From Solen grandis (lineage: Eukaryota > Mollusca > Bivalvia > Adapedonta > Solenidae), in NCBI GenBank assembly GCA_021229015.1, contig CM037788.1, positions 49,787,040 through 49,851,039 of the forward strand: DNA of 64,000 nucleotides. Direction: 5' to 3'. Of this stretch, positions 40,701 through 50,200 are shown piece by piece. The first letter of the stretch is position 1. Each line of letters starts with the position of its first letter. The position numbers and the translations under genes were made by a program. A model generated the notes under the pieces. It saw only the letters and a list, made by a program, of their open reading frames with translations. It was not told the DNA's origin and did no database searches.

Positions 40701-43700
40701 TGTATCTTTCAGAAACAGTGTAGCATGTTACTTAAACATGTCGTTAGTCTTTACATGCAACATGTCGTGTTACATTTTACTCGTCAAACATGCGGTATTG
40801 TTTCATGTCAATAGATGATGTCATTACACGTAATACATTGTTCTTTAAGTATATGATGTTATGTTTTTACTGTATAGTCGGTTCTTATATGTAATAAGTT
40901 GTATGTTACATCTAATAATGATCGTGTAGTCGTTAACATAACTATGAGTGATATGTTATTAACTAATATTAATATTTAGTACTATGATGTGTATCATTTA
41001 CTGTAGATCTTATCAGTTTACATGTCAATAATATGTTATCAGTTACATCGCAACAGATCGTTAGTCAGTTTCATCAACACGTGTATGATGTTATACATCA
41101 CTACTGATCGGTATTCTTTATAGTAACATAGTGTAATCTGTATAAGTCACTACTGGGTGTCGTTATGTAACATGACGTGAGCGTTTTACATCGTCAACTA
41201 CAGACGGGTATTACAGTAATCGATGGTTTTTCATTAATCTGATTGTAGTCAGTTATTAATATGACGTCATGTTTCATCTACCGAGTGTTTATTTTTACAT
41301 GTAAACTTCTTTTATTCAGTTTCATCGTAATCTATCGTGTAGTCAGTTATCTGTTAATACATGATCGTGTATAGTCATGTTTATCATCGTAAACTACATG
41401 ATCGTGTATTTTCTTAACATACGTTAACTACATGTCGTGTATATGTCATTTTATACATGTTAAATAATGATCTGTATGTCATGTTTAATGTAAATACTAC
41501 ATGATCGTGTATAGTCATGTTTATACATAGTCAAACTAATATCGTGTATTCATGTTTATCATCGTCAAACTACATGATCGTGTATAGTCATGTTTATTAC
41601 ATCGTAAATCATGATCTGTAATCATGTTTATACATGTAAAATAATGATCGTTAGCAGTTTTATTAATACATGTCTTATTGTCATGTTTATACAATAAATC
41701 TGATCGTATAGTCATGTTTATACATCGTCAAACTACATGATGTGTATGTCATGTTTATACAGTCAAACTAATGATCGTGTATAGTCAGTTATACATCGTT
41801 AATCATGAATCGTAGTATATCATGTTTATCATGTTAAATCTACATGATCGTGTATAGTCATGTTTATACATGTCAAACACATGATCGTGTATAGTCATGT
41901 TTATACATTAACTCAATGTGATGTGTTAGTCATGTTTATACATTGTAAACTCATGATCGTGTATAGTCATGTTTATACATAGTCAAACTACATGATCGTG
42001 TATAGTCATGTTTATCATCTCAAACTACATGATCGTGTATAGTCATTTTTACATCAGTCAAACTACATGATAGCTTGTCATGTATATATCATGTTAAACT
42101 ACATATCGTGTATAGTCATGTTTATCATGTAACTACATGATCGGTATAGTCATGTTTATACATCGTAAACACATGATCGTGTATAGTCATGTTTATACAT
42201 GTCAAACTACATGATCGTGTATAGTCATTTTATACATCGTCAATACAACATGATGTTTCATTCCATTCTGTACATTTTACATGTTTACAAACTCATGATG
42301 TGTTATCATGTTTTACATGTCAAACTCATGATCGTGTTAGTCATGTTTATACTGCTAAACTATGTTGTGTATAGTCATGTTTAACATTCAATATATGTGT
42401 TAGTCATGTTTATACATAGTCAAACTACATGATCGTGTATGTCATGTTTATACATGTCAAACTACATGTCGTGTATAGTCATGTTATACTAGTCAAAACT
42501 AGCTGATCGTTTATATCGTTTATACTGTCAAATAGTGATGTTTAGTCATGTTTAACATCGTAACATGATGTATACATGTTATACAGTAACTATATGACTG
42601 TTTAGTCATGTTTATACATGTTAAAGTACATGATCGTATAGTCATGTTTATACATTTAAACTACATGACGTGTTAGTCATGTTTATACATGTAAACTACA
42701 TGATCGTGTAGTCATGTTTATAATCTAAACTACATGATCGTGTATAGTCATGTTTATACATCGTAATATTACATGACTATGTCTTTATCTTTTCTCTAAA
42801 CTACATGATCGTGTATAGTCATGTTTATACATATTAAACTACATATGTTTGTATGTATGTTTATACATGTTAAACTAGCTGATCGTGTATAGTCATTTTA
42901 TAATCGTCAAACTAGCATGATCTGTTATAGTCATGTTTATACATGTATAACTACATGATCGTGTATAGTCATGTTTAACATAGTTAAACTACATGATCGT
43001 GTATAGTCTGTTTATACATGTCAAACTACATGATCGTGTATATCTGTTTATAATCGTTAATCATGATCATGTATCATGTTTTAACATGTTAAACTAGCAT
43101 GATCGTGTATAGTCATGTTTATACATCGTCAACTACATGATCGTTATAGTCATGTTTATACATCGTCAAACTACATGATGTGTATAGTCATGTTTATACA
43201 TCGTCAAACTACTGATCGTGTATAGTCATGTTTATACATGTCAAATACATGATCGTATTATAGTCATGTTTATACATAGTAAACTACATGATCGTGTATA
43301 GTCATGTTTATACATAGTCAAACAATGATCGTGTATGTCAGTTATACATCGTCAACTATGATCGTGTATAGTCATGTTTATACATCAGTTAAACTACATA
43401 ATCGTGTATAGTCATGTTTATACACTCGTAATCATTACATGTCAGTGTTATATCATGTTTATACATAGTCAAACTACATGATCGTTATAGTCATGTTTAT
43501 ACATAGTCAAACTAGCATGATCGTGTATAGTCTGTTTATACATATCAAACTAGCATGATGTTATACATGTTTATAATAGTAACTATATCTTATAGTCATG
43601 TTTATAATAGTTAAATATGACGTATATCATTTTATACATAGTTAAAATGCATGATCGTTATATCATTTATACATCGTCAAACTACATGATCTGTTAGTCA

Positions 43701-46700
43701 TGTTTATACATAGTCAAACTACATGATCGTGTATAGTCATGTTTATACATCGTCAAACTACATGATCGTGTATAGTCATGTTTATACATCGTCAAACTAC
43801 ATGATCGTGTATAGTCATGTTTAAACATCGTCAGACTACATGATCGTGTATAGTCATGTTTATACATCGTCAGACTACATGATCGTGTATAGTCATGTTT
43901 ATACATCGTCAAACTACATGATCGTGTATAGTCATGTTTATACATCGTCAAACTAGCATGATCGTGTATAGTCATGTTTATACATAGTTAAACTAGCATG
44001 ATCGTGTATAGTCATGTTTATACATAGTCAAACTAGCATGATATTGTATAGTCATGTTTATACATCGTCAAACTACATGATCGTGTATAGTCATGTTTAT
44101 ACATCGTCAAACTAGCATGATCGTGTATAGTCTTTCCTGTGGATATGACAGCATATCCGGTCGACGCCCTATACCAATTTTCAGCATTTTCTTAAAGTCG
44201 ATAAACGATTTGTCTTAATGCATGTGTCAATTTGAAATCTATACAGTCATTAAGTATATGCACGTGCACATCGTGGTTATTGCAAGCCGGCCTTGGAGCA
44301 CGGTCCGAAGACACATTAAGTATGCTCTGTTTGAATCTCAGTCAATCTAAGCTAAATTGTTTTTGTGCAAATTTGTGTCAGTTTAACTTGCTAAACTTAC
44401 TTTCCTTCTTTGTATGCTGTGAAACATTGGTGGAAACCTGATTTTGTACATGCTTACAAACTACTATGTTTATATACGTTTATATATAGGATCTGACATA
44501 AACTGTTTTTTCATATCAAATTTTATTTAACAAGTTCATGAAAATGTTATTAAGTGAGCCTCTGGCGAGCTTAGTTAAATTTTTATAAACGAGTTAAGTA
44601 AAATTTGATATGAAATGGCAATTCATGTCAGATTCTCTTTTTTTTTTCATGACCTATAGTGACAGTAAATCACGATTATAACAACAAACAAACAAATGAA
44701 TAAACGGACTGTGAACGAATTACTTTTGTATCTAATAGCAAGAAAATAGTTTCAAATAATACCTGAAAATAACGACTTAAAGTGTGTATTTCTCATACAT
44801 TTTCAACATCATTCTTGAATAATGTATCAAACACATTTAATCCAGCTGTTCGAGTTCAACACCCTACGCATACATATAGAATACACGCGCGTGACGCGGA
44901 ATGGTGTAATTCGGCCTAAAAGTTATACGTAACGTGTTTAATATAAGAAAATATGTGATGGTTATACGAAACCGGAAACAGCTGTTTGGGCACAATGTCA
45001 TATGATTAAAAATGATAATGGTATATCAGGTATCATTTGTTAGCAATTTGATCATGAACGTTAATAAAATATATGCCTTGATTTGGCTTTGAGACATCTT
45101 CAAACATTTTCTCGTTTTTGATTAAAATCAAACACTAACAAAAAAGTAAAAACTGAATATTATGTTCATCACACTCACAGCTTACACCCTCAAAAAAGTA
45201 TCCCAGATTTCGAATATATTATCCTAAATACAACTTGTTCAAGGTCTACTGCTCATTGCTGAAATGACTAAATATGTCAACACAGCGAATACTGATGAGG
45301 CGTGGTGCTCATGGGCGGAAACAAAACAACCTCCAATAAGCAGCTACAGGTAGTGACGTAGGCGACTTCACATACCGTAAGCATGTGATTGATATTTATT
45401 CTTCATGCACAAAGTTTTCTTTTATCATTATACTTAATTTTTAATTTGCCGAGCAGATGTTTTAGATTTTATCTATATGGTGCCTCGAGCAAATCATTTT
45501 ATTACAAGTTGGGTTTAAAATTCAAGTCGGGAACTATATAGGCATATGGATGCATCACGTGTGAATTCAAGAGCAACAAGTTTCTGGTATGCAAAACTAT
45601 GTACCGGTATATGGGTATATGTATTGATGCAGCATAACAAGACTTCTGTCCTTCAGACACATCATTTTAATACATCAGTAATAATGATGATAATAATAAT
45701 AATAATTTAATTTTTAGAGGATAACATATGTGGGTGAGTCAATAAATAACCAGCCTATGACATCTCCGATCAACCGAGACATCCACGATTTTCACGCATT
45801 GTTTCAATACATGTACTATACCTGTGTACAAAACTACACATGTATACGGTCATTTGTTAGTCAGATAATGAATGTCAAACATGGCTAGTGATGTAAAAGT
45901 AAGCTTTTCATCAAAAGTGGAGTACCGTGCTGTAATTCGGTACTTGCATTTAAAAGGTAAAACTGGTAAGGGCATACATGCTGAGTTATTTGATGTGTAT
46001 GGGTCTTCTGCACCATCTTATTCTCATGTTAAATTCTGGGTTGGGGAGTTTAAACGCGGTAGAACGTCTTTAGAAGATGGAGCAATGTCTAGACGCCCAG
46101 TTGATGCCACTGACGAAGAAATGTGTAATAAAGTCAGAGTTCTGGTATACTCAGATAGGCGAAGTCAGGTTGAAGAAATAGCACAGGCATTAGGCATTTC
46201 ACATGGTACCGTTTCAACAATCTTGCATGATCGTTTAGGGATGCGCAAGCTTACAACCCGTTGGGTCCCAAAATCCCTTAGCAATGAGCAAATGGCAACG
46301 AGAGCATCAGTATGCAGTGCGTTGTTGAAGCGTTTGGGGTCCTTTTGCGTCTAGTTACTGTGGATGAGACTTGGGTGCATTATTATGAACCAGAAAATAA
46401 AGCCCAGAGTCGTCAGTGCGTAGGGCCGGGATCCCCAAGGCCAAAGAAGTTCAAGACTCAACCATCTGCTGGCACAGTATTTTGGGACACAAAGGGCGTT
46501 ATTTTGTTGGACATTTTACCCAAGAGAAGTACAGTATCCAGAGCATACTATGCAAACTTGCTAGACCAGCTGAGGAACGCCATCCGCGAGAAACGCTGTG
46601 GTAAACTCTCCAAAGGTGTTTTGCTGCAACAGGACAATGCAAGAGTCCACACTTGTAAAGTTGCAATGGATGCTGTGGAGCGAAATGGGTATGAATTAAT

Positions 46701-47160
46701 ACCGCACCCTGCCTACTCACCAGACCTGGCTCCTAACGACTTCTTCCTTTTTCCAAATTTGAAAAAGGTTATACGTGGACGTCATTTCCGGTCTGACGAA
46801 GAAGTCGTGGCGGCAGTTGAGGAGTGGTTTCATGGAAAGGACCCTGACTTCTTCACTTCTGGGCTGATGGCACTTGAACACCGTTGGTCCAAGTGCATAG
46901 CCCTGGAGGGAAATTATATTGAAAAAGAAGAGGTAGATCTCAACCCGAAATAGGTTAGGCTGGTTATTTATTGACTCGCCCTCGTATTTGGCAATACCAT
47001 TCTTCAAAATGGTCTTCTTAACAATAATATACATGTAATAGAATTTGTAGGTATCAAAAGTCCTGGTGACATAGAGACTGGAGCGTTCGACTTGGGGGCG
47101 GGAGGTCGAAGGCTTGAATCCGGAACATGGAAGTCACTATACTGGTTCTAGTATAGTCCC

Positions 47161-47217
<57 letters not shown>

Positions 47218-50200
47218 GGCTGGTTGGTTCAGTGTCAGACTGACGTAGATGTGGTATTATGCCTATGCTACAGTGTGATACACTATACCTGTATCATGTT
47301 CACCCAAACGACAGTCGGATATAAATTCATTACTCACTTCTACTTGTAAAAATGCATGACGTTGCATTCCAGTACACTTTAGACGACAGACGGGTGCACT
47401 TCTTTCTAATTTCAAACAAAGCTTTATTTTGTTCAAACATTTATTTTACGTCCACTTGAAAACAAGACTAATTTCTCTCGATCACTACCTTGCGCCTGTG
47501 GGAGCTTTAAGTGTCTTATCAGACTCGAGAGAAGCCTTTAGCCTAGTTTCGCTCTCACCCCTTAATCTGATCGCACCACAGTGACCGAAAATAGTCCTCT
47601 GACAGAAAAAGAGGACAATTCGTGCGCACGTACGGGGTGTTTAAGTGCAGCGAATGCAGCGATCGTCTGACATCTGTATTTATCTGATACATTATAATGA
47701 AATGACCTTCACTGATAAAGGCGACCGACATCCTAATTGTGGGTGTTACGTTAATATTATACTGATTTTGACACCATCTCGTATTTACCCTGTACTTTAT
47801 AACCCTATATCGTGCTGGCTGGGTTGTAATCAGCAGTTTATACGTCGACTGTGAATACGTTCTAACAAGATTTATCAATCCTGGGTACTGGCTTGGACCA
47901 GTATTTAGGGTCTGGGAAGGTCTTGGGCCTACCGGGACTTTAACCTACACCACTACGGTATACGTCGTAGAAGAAGAAACGTCGTGGGGGGTGGGGGGTA
48001 TTAAATGAGCTGAAGCGGCGTATTAGATATAAACTTTATGTGTGACAATCAAATGCCAAGTGCAGTTCGTGGGTACACCCATTCCAACCCCTACACGTAC
48101 GAAAATTTTCATAGTTGACCCCCCACCCCCACACCTACCTCTCTTTCACGTGAACATTAAGTTGTGGATGTCTTCAAATTCACTGAAGCGGACATAGTTT
48201 TCTCCATTTTTTATTTATCTCCCGAATTTATATTAGTCAGGCTCACAAAGCGCATATTTTACCACACTCATATATCTTTCACAGACTATACTTATATTTC
48301 TAAATACACATGTACATGAAGGGAATACTCACCTGACAACATTCAAATTTTGATTGATTATAAGATATGAAAATCTGATTTTAAGTCTTTATTGATGACT
48401 TAGAGCCCGCATGAACCGGACACAGCACGCAACCAACATTTGATGTGTTGTATTAATTTTACAAAAAAATGTGTTTCTGCAGAGGATACATTGATACAGT
48501 TAATTTTGATAGTTTAATCAATTACGCCCCAAACAGGTCCTAAACACTGGGGAAAAAATGTAAATAAAATGTGAACATGCATGAAATTAAAACATAAAAG
48601 CTATATTTTAAGCATGTTTACTTACACTGTAATGTTTAGATAATATCCAGTTGGGTTGTATTCGGGTATAGTCCTTCAGCTGCCTCCAATGTCCCGAAGT
48701 CAGCCAGTTGGGTAATGTATTTGCGTGAATCAAACTTGCTGAAATCGACAGATGAGTTTAATTATGAGTTTTTTAGTTGAAAGTTGCTATAAGTTCTTGC
48801 AGTGGAGCGAGACAGTCAAATTTTACGATGTTCTGTTCTTTATGAAATCATTGCTATAAAGTGTATATGTACACTTTGATTCATATGGTAAACCATTTGT
48901 ACAATTTAATGACCCATGTTACTACTTCAAAGCAAAGGGGGTTCTCACGATTTTTTTTTCAAAATCGTGAGAAACCCATTTGCTTCAAAGCAGCTCTGAC
49001 ACAGTAGAATTGTCAATCTTTTTTAAAAAAAATAAGCACCTCTGATGGGGATTACAGTATCTTACGATCTCACACAAACTTGAACACCACAAAGGTAAAC
49101 TAGGCTCGAAAGAGGTCCAAAATTGGCTAAAGAAAGTTTAAACTTTATTTATTTTACATAGATAAAGAAACAAGTTATCAAGAATAATGATAATCACTCT
49201 GGCTCTGGTGACCGGTACATGTGGTAATTATTATGTGTGGAAACCAGAGAACCCAGAGAAAACCCATGTGTCTAGACGGGCAACCACTGTACCTTCTCTT
49301 GTACGTGACCAGGAATCGAACCTTAAACGGATTGGTGAGAAGCGAAGCGCGTTACCACCACGCTATCTAGGCACCCTAAAGGAATCAAAGCACACAGTGC
49401 GCTGAGAGACGGCGACGGGATTAACATTCTAAACCCAGCGTTTCTGAAGTTATTGAAGGAGTCACATGTCGACAAAAACTCCACCGCTGTTGCTCCAGAG
49501 GTTCTGTTTGTAACATAATAATCCGGAGTAAAGGTCATGAACCTTTCATTCATAAAGAGCTGCATACCTTAGTAGGTCATTGTCTTTCTCTTGTACTAGC
49601 GAATTCTATCTGTTGTTTTGTATGTGAAGAAATTGACCAGGTATTTGATTATTTAAGATACTAGAATGTTTGCCTATCTATTTCAAAGTTAAGAAATGCC
49701 CTGGGAGGAACCTAACTCGTCATCATGCAAAATATTGTGTGGACTACTTTAGGTCAATTACATACATACGGAGCACTACTTTTTCTTGTTACAGGAGTAG
49801 ATCTTCATGTACGTAAGACGGGTTGCTGTTCTGGTTAAGAAATGTCACGTATATTTTTTTCACGCTTAAAATTGATGCTTCCAGTGCAAAATAATGGCAA
49901 AAGAAAACATGTTAACAAACAGTAACACACTAAAAGCGGTTACGGTTATGATTTAAACGCCTGTGTAACATATTCCACTCGTATTCGTTAGTGCAGAATC
50001 GCATTGCATGGATCCGCACTAAGCGCGGAGAGGTACAGTTAAAAATGTTGTGGAAAATATGCAAATTAGCAAGGCCTGATTTCGATTTTCAGCATAAGAC
50101 GGCTTATCGCCGTCTAAAAACTACGTTGCATACGGGCAAATGGCTCAAGTTACCTAGGGTGGCACTACTCCTGACTATGAGCAACTGCCTTGAACTATGT

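Noticed and set aside
37226..43975. Open frames with a 13-residue period (TRSCSLTMYKHDY)
   Set aside because: Product of the 39-bp array in intron 2; frames break at each 40-bp variant and in the noisy core.
46499..47034. Minus-strand frames opposite the mariner transposase
   Set aside because: Antisense shadows of a well-supported coding region.
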